From an uncultured Ruminococcus sp. (GTDB taxonomy: Bacteria > Bacillota > Clostridia > UBA1381), in NCBI GenBank assembly GCA_902783115.1, contig CACZPW010000155.1:1-37240 (forward strand): DNA of 37,240 nucleotides, read 5' to 3'. The notes under the pieces were generated by a model. The model searched no databases. It saw only the letters and a list, made by a program, of their open reading frames with translations, and was not told the origin of the DNA. The position numbers and the translations under genes were made by a program. This document shows positions 28,332-35,346 of the stretch, piece by piece (the first letter of the stretch is position 1; the number at the start of each line of letters is the position of its first letter).

Positions 28332-29321
28332 TTATTCCTCCAGTTTTATAAGTGCAGATTCCAAGCCTGAATATATAAGCCTTTTATCTGTTACGGTTTT
28401 GTTTATTTTTTCATTATCCAGAATATACGGATACAGTGTATGAGAGTGATTCGGTTCAAGCAGCTCAAGAACATTGCCCGGAAATTTTTTGTTTTCGATA
28501 TACGCCTTTAAAATACGCGCAGGATTCGGTGAGACCCGTGTCGCAAGCTTCATGGCGGGGGTGAGCCCCTCATAAAGCTCCGTATCCTCCGGCCTTATGA
28601 AATTTGTAATATCAAGGAGCGTTTTTCTGTTTTTGACATCCGATAAATATGTACGGCATATTCCCTCAAAAGCATACCCGTTATCCATTTTCCGTATCTC
28701 GTTTTCATGCGATACCAGATTATCGTGGAAAATATGCGCCGAGCAGTTGTTAAGACAACCGCTGTTTGCAAGTATGAACAGCTGCTTGTTGTTATCATCG
28801 CACCACGCTTTTAAGCTTCTTATTGCCTCGAAGTCTCTGTTAAGCTCACGCTTTAAGTAGAAGCTGTCAAAATAGGGAGCAACATAGTCCATACCCTCTT
28901 TAGTGCCTATTGACATATTTACGGACGCCCTGACATTGATGAGGGGAAAATTATCCTTAATGAATTTACCTATCAAGGGTGATGTGGTTGTAACACCGCA
29001 AAGCCCGAAATTGCTTTTTACATAATCGACAGTATCGCCCACGCTTTCAAAAAATGATTTTGACAGACTGTCCGCTCCGTAGCAGGTAGCGTTGAAAAGC
29101 AGATTGAGGTTTATCCCGTTTTGGGAAAGAAGTGCAAGATCGTTCATTTTTTGCTTGCTTGCTTCCCATTGAGGAAGATCGCGGGCTATGTATGTCGTAT
29201 TGCGCCCGTTTGCAAATCCGTCCCAGGCAAAGTATACCTCGTATATGCTTTCCTTGTTTGATATTATCGTTTGTAAAAAATCAGTATCCGGCATAAGCTG
29301 GTAGCCGACCGAAAATTTCAT
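28332..29321 (-). CDS. Peptidase-U32-like TIM-barrel protein, possible Fe-S protein
   Basis: A 329-residue protein that resembles the U32/YhbU-V (UbiU/UbiV) group. The segment RASVNMSIGTKEG then SFYLKRELNRDFEAIRSL follows the U32 pattern in which a strand ends in 'L-x-R-E-L'. It is followed by LFILANSGCLNNCSAH (Cys189, Cys193) and ICRTYL (Cys222), a spacing reminiscent of the Cys set that holds a [4Fe-4S] cluster in that group. It is the first gene of the - strand unit and has GAGG 9 bases before ATG 29321. UbiU/V-type proteins support hydroxylation or RNA-modification chemistry without O2; which job this one does is unknown. The family call is moderately sure. Confidence 0.65.
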   Translation of the reverse strand: MKFSVGYQLMPDTDFLQTIISNKESIYEVYFAWDGFANGRNTTYIARDLPQWEASKQKMNDLALLSQNGINLNLLFNATCYGADSLSKSFFESVGDTVDYVKSNFGLCGVTTTSPLIGKFIKDNFPLINVRASVNMSIGTKEGMDYVAPYFDSFYLKRELNRDFEAIRSLKAWCDDNNKQLFILANSGCLNNCSAHIFHDNLVSHENEIRKMDNGYAFEGICRTYLSDVKNRKTLLDITNFIRPEDTELYEGLTPAMKLATRVSPNPARILKAYIENKKFPGNVLELLEPNHSHTLYPYILDNEKINKTVTDKRLIYSGLESALIKLEE

Positions 29322-29349
29322 AATACATACCTCGCATTTTATCTGTATT

Positions 29350-29384
29350 ATGCTATTGATTATAGCATTTATTTGTGGTATAAT
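29350..29384 (+). promoter_or_regulatory. Promoter with overlapping operator-like palindrome
   Basis: A -35 box TTGATT (29356-29361) and -10 box TATAAT (29379-29384) are 17 bases apart, pointing at the AraC gene at 29467. A perfect palindrome, ATGCTAT-TGATT-ATAGCAT (29350-29368), overlaps the -35. It lies in the divergent gap between the two transcription units, so a repressor or the AraC protein bound there could control both. A - strand -10-like TATAAT (29359-29364) lies inside the same palindrome. Confidence 0.7.
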
Positions 29385-29466
29385 GTTTTAAATAATAAAA
29401 AATAAATATAAGAAAACAAACTTTTTTGATGTATGGAGCATATTAAATAAAACGGGGAAAATTGAT

Positions 29467-30312
29467 ATGGAAGTTCATAATATAAACCCAAATATCCGCT
29501 ACGCCAGAGAACATAACAATTTCAGGGGCGTGCCGTATGTGAGCAAATGCTACGACTGCAGAATATTTTATATATGCAGCGGAGAGGGCTATGTGACGGT
29601 AAACGGCGAAAAATATAATTTTCTGAATAATTACATAATATTTTTTCCGCCCGGGACCGAATACAGATTTACAATAGATTATGATGAAAAAAATTCCGTT
29701 CAAGTCCTGAACTTTGACCTGTCCGATATGTATTTTGACAGCCAAGAGCATCTCGGAACGCCGTCAAAGGAGGATTTTGAAGCAAAAAATGTGCCAGAAT
29801 ACGAGCTTCCGAAGGAATTTGCACATATAATAATAACGGAGGATTTTTTCGGGATAAACGAGTTGCTTGAAGAGTGTATAAAGCTTTTCATATCAAAGCC
29901 CAGATATTATAAGGAAATAGCGTCGTCAATACTTAAAAAATGCCTGTTGATGCTGCTTACGGAGGAAAATTCGCTCGGAAAAAACAACAAGCTTATAACG
30001 GCGGTTTTGGACTATATCAACAAAAGCTATGCGGATACTTCATTGTCAAACAATACTATAGCGGCGCAGTTTAATTATCATCCGTATTATCTTAATAATC
30101 TTGTCAGGAATTTTACGGGCAAAACCATACATCAGTATATAATATATTACCGCCTCAGAGTTGCAAAGGACATGCTGCTTACGACAGATTATGACGTTAA
30201 TTCGATAGCGTGGAGGGTGGGTTTTAACTCCTCCTCGCATTTTATAAGCACATTTCACCGTCATTTCGGGCACACTCCGTATGAGTACAGGCAGTCAAAT
30301 ATTGCGTATTGA
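29467..30312 (+). CDS. AraC-family transcriptional regulator
   Basis: A 281-residue regulator. The N-terminal cupin-type sensor (YICSGEGYVTVNGEKYNFL, FFPPGTEYRF) is followed by two helix-turn-helix units: SLSNNTIAAQFNYHPYYLNN and VNSIAWRVGFNSSSHFISTF, then HFGHTPYEYR, the classic AraC signature end. It is divergent from the U32/Fe-S unit and followed at 30331 by direct repeats that look like its operator. It probably controls the downstream mannosidase/esterase unit and possibly the divergent genes. It differs clearly from the other AraC protein at 23008. Confidence 0.93.
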   Translation: MEVHNINPNIRYAREHNNFRGVPYVSKCYDCRIFYICSGEGYVTVNGEKYNFLNNYIIFFPPGTEYRFTIDYDEKNSVQVLNFDLSDMYFDSQEHLGTPSKEDFEAKNVPEYELPKEFAHIIITEDFFGINELLEECIKLFISKPRYYKEIASSILKKCLLMLLTEENSLGKNNKLITAVLDYINKSYADTSLSNNTIAAQFNYHPYYLNNLVRNFTGKTIHQYIIYYRLRVAKDMLLTTDYDVNSIAWRVGFNSSSHFISTFHRHFGHTPYEYRQSNIAY

Positions 30313-30330
30313 GCAGAGTATTTTTTCGCC

Positions 30331-30397
30331 GGGAAAAATTATCACCCAAAAAGGGAAAAATTATCATATTTAAAAGAAAGCGGCATAATGGTAAAAT
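30331..30397 (+). promoter_or_regulatory. AraC-type direct-repeat operator and promoter
   Basis: The 14-base word GGGAAAAATTATCA occurs twice, at 30331-30344 and 30353-30366, with a 22-bp period, so both copies face the same side of the helix. The second copy ends two bases before a weak -35 (TTTAAA, 30369-30374), which is 17 bases from TAAAAT (30392-30397). This is the arrangement used by AraC-type activators that overlap the -35. A partial match (GGGGAAAATTGATA) lies just before the AraC start at 29467. Confidence 0.75.
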
Positions 30398-30401
30398 ATA
30401 T

Positions 30402-30738
30402 ATGTATGATGTTGTGATAAAAAACGGAACAGTTGCAGACGGAACGGGCGGCGGACTGTATACGCCAAAAGCACACCGTTTCCCTTGAAGAAATGGTAAG
30501 GAAATGTACATCAATGCCGGCACAGGTATACGGACTTTTCACAAAGGGCGTAATAAAGGAAGGCTTTGATGCGGATATATGCATATTCGATGCGGAGCGT
30601 ATAATTGATAAAGCCGATTATTCCGATTGCCGCAAACGGTGTGAGGGGCTTTCGTATGTTATCCTCGGCGGTGAAGCGGCAGCCGAAAACGCCGTATATA
30701 CAGGGATTAAAAAAGGCGGATTTATACAAAGGAGATAA
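30402..30738 (+). pseudogene. N-acyl-D-amino-acid deacylase remnant (internal deletion plus frameshift)
   Basis: MYDVVIKNGTVADGTG (from ATG 30402) is the standard beginning of amidohydrolase-type D-aminoacylases. After about 22 residues the frame meets a stop near 30490. From about 30470 another frame reads HTVSLEEMVRKCTSMPAQVY, then KEGFDADICIFDAE, then YVILGGEAAAENAVYTG, ending at TAA 30736-30738. This is the C-terminal metal-dependent-hydrolase tail of the same family. Family members are about 500 residues, so some 390 residues of the middle, including the metal ligands, are gone. It is a decayed gene and cannot make an active enzyme. Confidence 0.8.
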
Positions 30739-30953
30739 GAATTTACAATAATCTCGGTATCGGGGTAAAGGAGGAACCGTATTCACTTGGATTTTTAATG
30801 GATGCGGACGAAATAATACTGTCATCAAGCTCAAATTTCTGTATTGCGGCAACGCATATCGACGGTACTGCCGTAGGCGGAAAGGCGCCGGGGCTTTTAA
30901 GAAAAATACAGGACGCGCTTATTGAAGATTATTTAAGATATACAGGAGAATGA
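30735..30953 (+). pseudogene. D-amino-acid aminotransferase C-terminal remnant
   Basis: In the frame ending at TGA 30951-30953 the sequence reads RIYNNLGIGVKEEPYSL, then DADEIILSSSSNFCIAATHI, then DGTAVGGKAPGLLRKIQDAL. This is the C-terminal part of fold-type IV aminotransferases such as D-alanine aminotransferase (compare the family pattern 'V-x-E-x-P-F ... A-D-E-v-f-x-t-s-t ... D-G ... G-x-G-x-P-G'). About 70 of roughly 285 residues survive; the PLP-lysine portion is missing and there is no start or ribosome site. It overlaps the deacylase remnant by 4 bases, so both belonged to one operon for using N-acylated D-amino acids. Confidence 0.75.
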
Positions 30954-30955
30954 TA

Positions 30956-33619
30956 ATGAAGGTTAAAAAAATTGATGTTGTGTCAAATACACACTGGGAC
31001 AGGGAATTCCGTTTCAGCTTTGAAAAAACAAGGCATAATCTTCTGACTATGCTTGATACCACGCTTGATATTTTGGAAAGCGATAAAAATTATCACTCAT
31101 TTACCATGGACGGACACTCCATAATGATAGACGATTACCTTCAAATGCGCCCTCAAAGGCGTGAGCAGGTAGAGAGATTTATCCGTGAGGGCAGGCTTAT
31201 AATAGGTCCGTATTACACTTTGCCCGAGGAATTTACGATCTCGCATGAGGCGTTGATAAGGAACCTGATGTTCGGGCGTGAAACGGTTGCAAAATACGGC
31301 GGCAGAGTGCCGAAGGTTGCATACACGCCGTCTTCATGGGGGCAGACCGGGCAATTACCGCAGATATTAAAGGATTTCGGTATAGACTATATGATGTTTT
31401 ACAGGGGCATATCCCATGATGAAGCGCCTGCCGAATATATATGGAAAGCCCCCGACGGGAGCGAGGTAACTGCAAGCAGGTTTGCACTTTATTGCAGATA
31501 TAACTGGTATTATCAGGTACACAGGGCGGTATCGAGAAACAGAGTATGGTCAAAGGACTATAAATGGGGCGAATTTGACGAAGCGCCGTTCAGACGTGCG
31601 GACGGTTTTGTGGGACCGTCGATAAACTATGATTTGAAATCACCCGTTGCAAATTACGATAACAGTAACCTCAAACAGGCAATCATTGATATGCTTGACG
31701 AGGAGAAGGGACATTTTACAACGCCCGTATTTTTGGGTATGAACGGGCATGATATTTCCGTAGGCTTTCCCCGTGAGAGCGAGGTAATCAGGGATGCCAA
31801 AGAAGCCTTTGCGGGTGATATGGAAATAGAGCATACGAACCTTGAAGGCTTTTGGAAGGATGCGGAGGAATATCTTGACAGGGATAAAATGACGGTTTTG
31901 ACGGGCGAGCGGCGTTCGTATTTAAAAGAGGGCAAATGGACGTATCTGTTCCCGGGAACGATATCGGCAAGAACATATTTAAAGCAAGCTGATTTTAATG
32001 CCTATACCGAGCTTTCGTATATTGCGGAGCCGTTGAACGCCATTGCCGGAAACGACAGTGAGCTGTATTTAAAACGCGGTTGGCAGTATCTTTTATCCAA
32101 TCACAGCCACGATGCAAACGGCGGTTGTGCGCCGGACTGCGTATGTAAGGATATGGAATACAGATACCGTAAGGCGAGTGATATCGCCGAGATCGTCTCC
32201 GAGGACGCAATGGCGCATATCGCCAAGAACCTGTCACCTGACGGGCAGGACAGGAATATCGTACAGATAATTGTATATAACACGCTTCCGTATAAAAGAG
32301 ATGTTATCACTCCCATTGATATAGAAGTACCCGATACCTTGGGTAAGGGCATAAAAATCGACGGTGTAAGGCTTCAGGTTATCGAAAGCGGAAAATCAAG
32401 TATATTTATGGATAATATATGGGACGTTCCGACGATATTGGAAAGCACTCATCACAGATTTTATGCCGAATTCAAGGATATTCCCGCTATGGGCTATAAG
32501 GTATTTGAAATAAAAGGCGATACACATAAGCCGCAGAAAAAGGCGGGTATCGCAATGGGGAATACGCTTGAAAACACTGAATTGAAGGTAACTGTGAATC
32601 CGAACGGCACGATAGACGTTTTATATAAGGAGACGGGCAAGGAATACAAGGGACTTAATTTCTATACCTCGCAGGGTGAGGTGGGGAATGCGTGGCAGCA
32701 TAAAAGCCCCGAATTTGACAGAAAATATTCTACCGTCGGCACAAACCACAGGGTATATGTGACCGAAAGCGGAGAGCTGTCGGGTACAATAGTAACCGAA
32801 TGTGAATTTGAAGTACCCGAAAGCTGTGAGAAAGATCCGAGCGGTATATATACAAAAATACCCATTAAAACAAGCTATACGCTTGATAAGGATTCGGATT
32901 GCATAAAGGTCAGGACGGAGCTTATAAATACCGCAAAGGATCACTGGTTAAGGGTGAATTTCCCGGCGGGTATCAGGACGCAGTATTCGTATTCGGACAG
33001 CCATTTTGATATTGTAAGGCGTGACATTGCCGTTCCCGATTCAACGGGCTGGGTGGAGCAGGCGTTCGGAATGCAGCCGTTAAGAACATTTGCGGCTGTT
33101 ACGGACGGTGAAAACGGATTTTCGGTTATGCCCAAGGGCTTGTTTGAATATGAGGTGTTTGACGATATGACCGTTGCTCTGACGCTTATAAGGGCGTGCC
33201 GTATAAAGCTTGCGGTATCGGAGGAAAAGGTAACGGAGCTTGAGGACGAGGGCGTACAGTGTCCGGGCAGACAGGTATTTGAATACGCCATTAACTTCAA
33301 TAACGGTGAAACGGCAAACTTACCGAATAAAGCGGCGGAGCTTTTTGCAAACGTAAAATGCGCCGTATGCGGAAGAGGTAAGGGAACGCTGCCGCTCAAG
33401 AACAGCTTATTTGAAATTGATAACAAGAATGTGCATATAACGGCAGTAAAAAGAGCCGATGACAGAAACGGCGTTATCGTAAGAATGTATAATCCTACCG
33501 GGGACGAGCAAAAGGTCGGTCTTAAAGGTCAAAGGTGCAGAATGGACGAGAGTCCTGCCGGAGCATTTGACGGCACAGTCGCTGCAAAAAAGATCGTTAC
33601 GGTAAGGATCGGTGGTTAA
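30956..33619 (+). CDS. GH38-like alpha-mannosidase
   Basis: An 887-residue cytoplasmic enzyme. ATG 30956 is about 8 bases after AGGAGA; an ATG at 30950 is too close. GH38 features seen: VVSNTHWDREFRFSFEKTR with zinc ligands His13 and Asp15 of H-x-D, GYTP-like AYTPSSWGQTGQLPQIL (about 122-138), FYRGI, and late NHSHDANGGCAPD with a likely zinc His. C-terminal beta domains follow. Usual members read P-D-x-F-G-H where this one has P125-S126-S127-W128-G129-Q130, so the canonical Asp nucleophile is replaced. It probably removes alpha-mannose, but altered activity is possible. It is followed by an overlapping esterase gene. Confidence 0.85.
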   Translation: MKVKKIDVVSNTHWDREFRFSFEKTRHNLLTMLDTTLDILESDKNYHSFTMDGHSIMIDDYLQMRPQRREQVERFIREGRLIIGPYYTLPEEFTISHEALIRNLMFGRETVAKYGGRVPKVAYTPSSWGQTGQLPQILKDFGIDYMMFYRGISHDEAPAEYIWKAPDGSEVTASRFALYCRYNWYYQVHRAVSRNRVWSKDYKWGEFDEAPFRRADGFVGPSINYDLKSPVANYDNSNLKQAIIDMLDEEKGHFTTPVFLGMNGHDISVGFPRESEVIRDAKEAFAGDMEIEHTNLEGFWKDAEEYLDRDKMTVLTGERRSYLKEGKWTYLFPGTISARTYLKQADFNAYTELSYIAEPLNAIAGNDSELYLKRGWQYLLSNHSHDANGGCAPDCVCKDMEYRYRKASDIAEIVSEDAMAHIAKNLSPDGQDRNIVQIIVYNTLPYKRDVITPIDIEVPDTLGKGIKIDGVRLQVIESGKSSIFMDNIWDVPTILESTHHRFYAEFKDIPAMGYKVFEIKGDTHKPQKKAGIAMGNTLENTELKVTVNPNGTIDVLYKETGKEYKGLNFYTSQGEVGNAWQHKSPEFDRKYSTVGTNHRVYVTESGELSGTIVTECEFEVPESCEKDPSGIYTKIPIKTSYTLDKDSDCIKVRTELINTAKDHWLRVNFPAGIRTQYSYSDSHFDIVRRDIAVPDSTGWVEQAFGMQPLRTFAAVTDGENGFSVMPKGLFEYEVFDDMTVALTLIRACRIKLAVSEEKVTELEDEGVQCPGRQVFEYAINFNNGETANLPNKAAELFANVKCAVCGRGKGTLPLKNSLFEIDNKNVHITAVKRADDRNGVIVRMYNPTGDEQKVGLKGQRCRMDESPAGAFDGTVAAKKIVTVRIGG

Positions 33620-34268
33620 TGTGTATACAAAGCATAAATGGAACTCAGATACATATTATAATTTCAATTATGCACGGTATTTGCCAAAGGATTTTGATAA
33701 AGACAAAAAATATCCCTTGGTTTTCTTCCTTCACGGTGCGGGGGAAAGAGGCGATGATTTAGACGTCGCCGCCCGTAACGGATATATGAAATATGTCCGG
33801 GAGGAGGGTAAGGAATATCCGTTTATCTGTATATTGCCGCAATGCCCGGACGGCAAATATTGGGGCTGTTATACCGAGTCACTGCTTGCGTTTTTGGACT
33901 ACATCTCTGATACCTTGCCGGTTGATGAGCAAAGGATATATCTTACGGGCTGTTCAATGGGCGGATACGGAACGTTTATGCTTGCTATGGCGGATCCTGC
34001 GCGGTTTGCGGCGCTTGCGCCGGTGTGCGGCGGCGGAATACCGGCTATGGCGGGATTGGCGGCAAGTATACCCGTATTTATGTATCACGGTGATTGCGAT
34101 CCTGTGGTGTCCGTTACGGAAAGCGTAAATATGTTAAGAGAGATAAACAGAAGAGGCGGCAGGGCACAGCTTAAAATATGTTACGGAGTCGGGCATAACG
34201 CATGGGATCATGCTTATACCGATGAACAACTGATCGATTGGCTTATGTCACAAAGGCGTGAAAAATAA
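33612..34268 (+). CDS. Alpha/beta-hydrolase esterase (dienelactone-hydrolase/carboxylesterase-like)
   Basis: A 218-residue cytoplasmic hydrolase. YPLVFFLHGAGERGDDLD gives the oxyanion-hole HG segment. GCSMGGYG holds nucleophile Ser115, DCDPVV the acid Asp163, and GVGHNAWDHAY the His195, a complete triad. The start is ambiguous: GTG 33612 overlaps the mannosidase by 8 bases; GTG 33621 is the alternative. This family often removes acyl groups from sugars. Its coupling to the mannosidase fits the deacylation of an imported, esterified glycan, but the substrate is unknown. Confidence 0.88.
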   Translation: MVNVYTKHKWNSDTYYNFNYARYLPKDFDKDKKYPLVFFLHGAGERGDDLDVAARNGYMKYVREEGKEYPFICILPQCPDGKYWGCYTESLLAFLDYISDTLPVDEQRIYLTGCSMGGYGTFMLAMADPARFAALAPVCGGGIPAMAGLAASIPVFMYHGDCDPVVSVTESVNMLREINRRGGRAQLKICYGVGHNAWDHAYTDEQLIDWLMSQRREK

Positions 34269-34283
34269 AAAACGTACAAATTA

Positions 34284-34318
34284 TTTTTGGAGTTTACACA
34301 AGCTTGGGATATTCCCGA
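34284..34318 (+). repeat. Left copy of a ~35-bp inverted repeat
   Basis: It begins TTTTTGGAGTTTACACAA and continues to GGGATATTCCCG. The reverse complement of 35266-35300 matches it: the first 18 bases are identical, then GGGATATT recurs after a one-base offset. The TTTACACAA core resembles IS256-family ends from memory; no transposase lies between the repeats. Confidence 0.8.
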
Positions 34319-34394
34319 ATATAATCAGAGAAGGAGTGGTAGCGGCAGACTTATTTACGGCAAGCCCAAAACTTTTAAGAAAGGAGAAATGCGA

Positions 34395-35027
34395 ATGAAG
34401 AAAATCATATTATGCATGGTATTTGCGTTGTGCGCAGCTGCGAGCGCAAATGCGTATGCGGCAGATCCTGTGTATAACGATGCGACCGATACGGTTACAG
34501 CTGATGAAAGCGGTATCAAGACCGTTATTATAACAAAAGTTACCGGCGAAAAATTGGAAGACAAAGATATTTACTATATGGATCAGGCATTGCAGGGCTC
34601 AACGCTTAATGCGGCATTAGGCTTTGCAATGAAAAAGGATACGCCTGCAGGTACATATAAGATGACGTTAAGATACGACGATCCTACAGCTGAAAATAAA
34701 ACGATCACGTTCAGTGTTGCAAACCAGGTAAAGTCAGCCGATCTGCTTATGACGCCGCTAACCGGATCGAATCCGCCGGCATTTGTAACGACAGATGCAG
34801 TAAATTCATCGGAATATAAGAGTATTAAGGTTGGATTTACAAAAAACGGAGCAACAACATACTTTGGCTGCAATTTATCTGAGTTGGAAGTGTCTGAAGT
34901 TTCTTTGTTGGGAGAAGGTGCGTTCCTTGGCATTCAGCTTGACGATGTTACCGAAGCTTATGACAGCATATCAATGTACTTATCAAAGGATGAATTAACT
35001 AAGAAGGGGGTAACGAATAATGACTAA
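34395..35027 (+). CDS. Secreted protein of unknown function
   Basis: A 210-residue protein I do not recognise. ATG 34395 follows AAGGAGA at good spacing (ATG 34389 is also possible) and gives a signal peptide, MKKIILCMVFALCAAASANA, with cleavage near AYA-AD. The mature part is beta-rich and Thr/Val-rich (NDATDTVTADESGIKTVIIT; KDTPAGTYKMTLRYDDPTAE; NKTITFSVANQ), with the look of an Ig-like or pilin-like extracellular domain. It ends KKGVTNND. There is no anchor motif. It lies inside the inverted-repeat island and overlaps the 57-residue peptide gene by 8 bases, so the pair is probably co-translated. Confidence 0.8.
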   Translation: MKKIILCMVFALCAAASANAYAADPVYNDATDTVTADESGIKTVIITKVTGEKLEDKDIYYMDQALQGSTLNAALGFAMKKDTPAGTYKMTLRYDDPTAENKTITFSVANQVKSADLLMTPLTGSNPPAFVTTDAVNSSEYKSIKVGFTKNGATTYFGCNLSELEVSEVSLLGEGAFLGIQLDDVTEAYDSISMYLSKDELTKKGVTNND

Positions 35028-35193
35028 ATATATACCTCCCGTAGTGGAAATTTGTGAATTTAAGGGTGAAGATATCATAACAGCCTCAAACGCCCTGAGC
35101 GACGCTTTGCAGAGCTGGGCAAGCGGCAAACCGGAAGGTACTGCCGTAACGGCACAGGTGGATTATGATAAATTGTATACCTACTACGACTGA
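35020..35193 (+). CDS. Small 57-residue peptide, unknown function
   Basis: ATG 35020 to TGA 35191-35193 encodes 57 residues: MTKYIPPVVE, then ICEFKGEDIITAS, a helix-like middle (NALSDALQSWASG) and a Tyr-rich acidic end (YDKLYTYYD). A G-rich site (AAGGGGGTAA) lies upstream, and the start overlaps the preceding gene, which supports real translation. From memory, short clostridial peptides beginning 'K-Y-x-x-P-x-x-E' with a later 'D-x-I-x-x-S' are common and uncharacterised; this one fits. There is no signal peptide and one Cys. It might be a leader-type or exported peptide. Function unknown. Confidence 0.65.
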   Translation: MTKYIPPVVEICEFKGEDIITASNALSDALQSWASGKPEGTAVTAQVDYDKLYTYYD

Positions 35194-35235
35194 TTTAAAA
35201 CAAACTAATTAAACACTCCAGAAACAGGTTTTGCT

Positions 35236-35256
35236 AAATAAGCCGTGCGGCTATTT
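35236..35256 (+). terminator. Hairpin after the small peptide gene
   Basis: AGCCG (35241-35245) and CGGCT (35248-35252) pair around TG, extended by AAAT/ATTT with one bulged A. The following CTGGTTTG is only weakly T-rich, so it may be a poor terminator or a mRNA-stabilising end. Confidence 0.4.
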
Positions 35257-35265
35257 CTGGTTTGA

Positions 35266-35300
35266 CGGAAATATCCCGGGCTTTGTGTAAACTCCAAAAA
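35266..35300 (-). repeat. Right copy of the ~35-bp inverted repeat
   Basis: Read on the - strand it starts TTTTTGGAGTTTACACAA, then GCCCGGGATATTTCCG, matching the left copy at 34284-34318 closely. It directly precedes the bidirectional terminator at 35304. Confidence 0.8.
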
Positions 35301-35303
35301 CCG

Positions 35304-35340
35304 AAAAAAATACCACCCGCTATGCGGGTGGATATTTTTT
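35304..35340. terminator. Bidirectional intrinsic terminator
   Basis: A perfect 8-bp GC-rich stem, CCACCCGC (35313-35320) with GCGGGTGG (35324-35331) and a TAT loop, is flanked by A7 on the left and T6 on the right. It therefore makes a hairpin plus U-run on both strands. It ends the - strand transaldolase unit and insulates the + strand island. Confidence 0.93.
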
Positions 35341-35346
35341 GGGCTT

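Larger units (their letters stand above)
34284..35300. mobile_element. Inverted-repeat-bounded ~1-kb island (non-autonomous element or remnant)
   Basis: The interval between the two 35-bp inverted repeats carries the genes at 34395 and 35020, a small hairpin, and no transposase. No target-site duplication is visible at either end. The repeat orientation relative to IS256-like ends, if that comparison holds, would be inside-out. So either this is a cargo-carrying non-autonomous element, or the two ends belong to lost insertion sequences flanking a small cassette. Confidence 0.45.
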
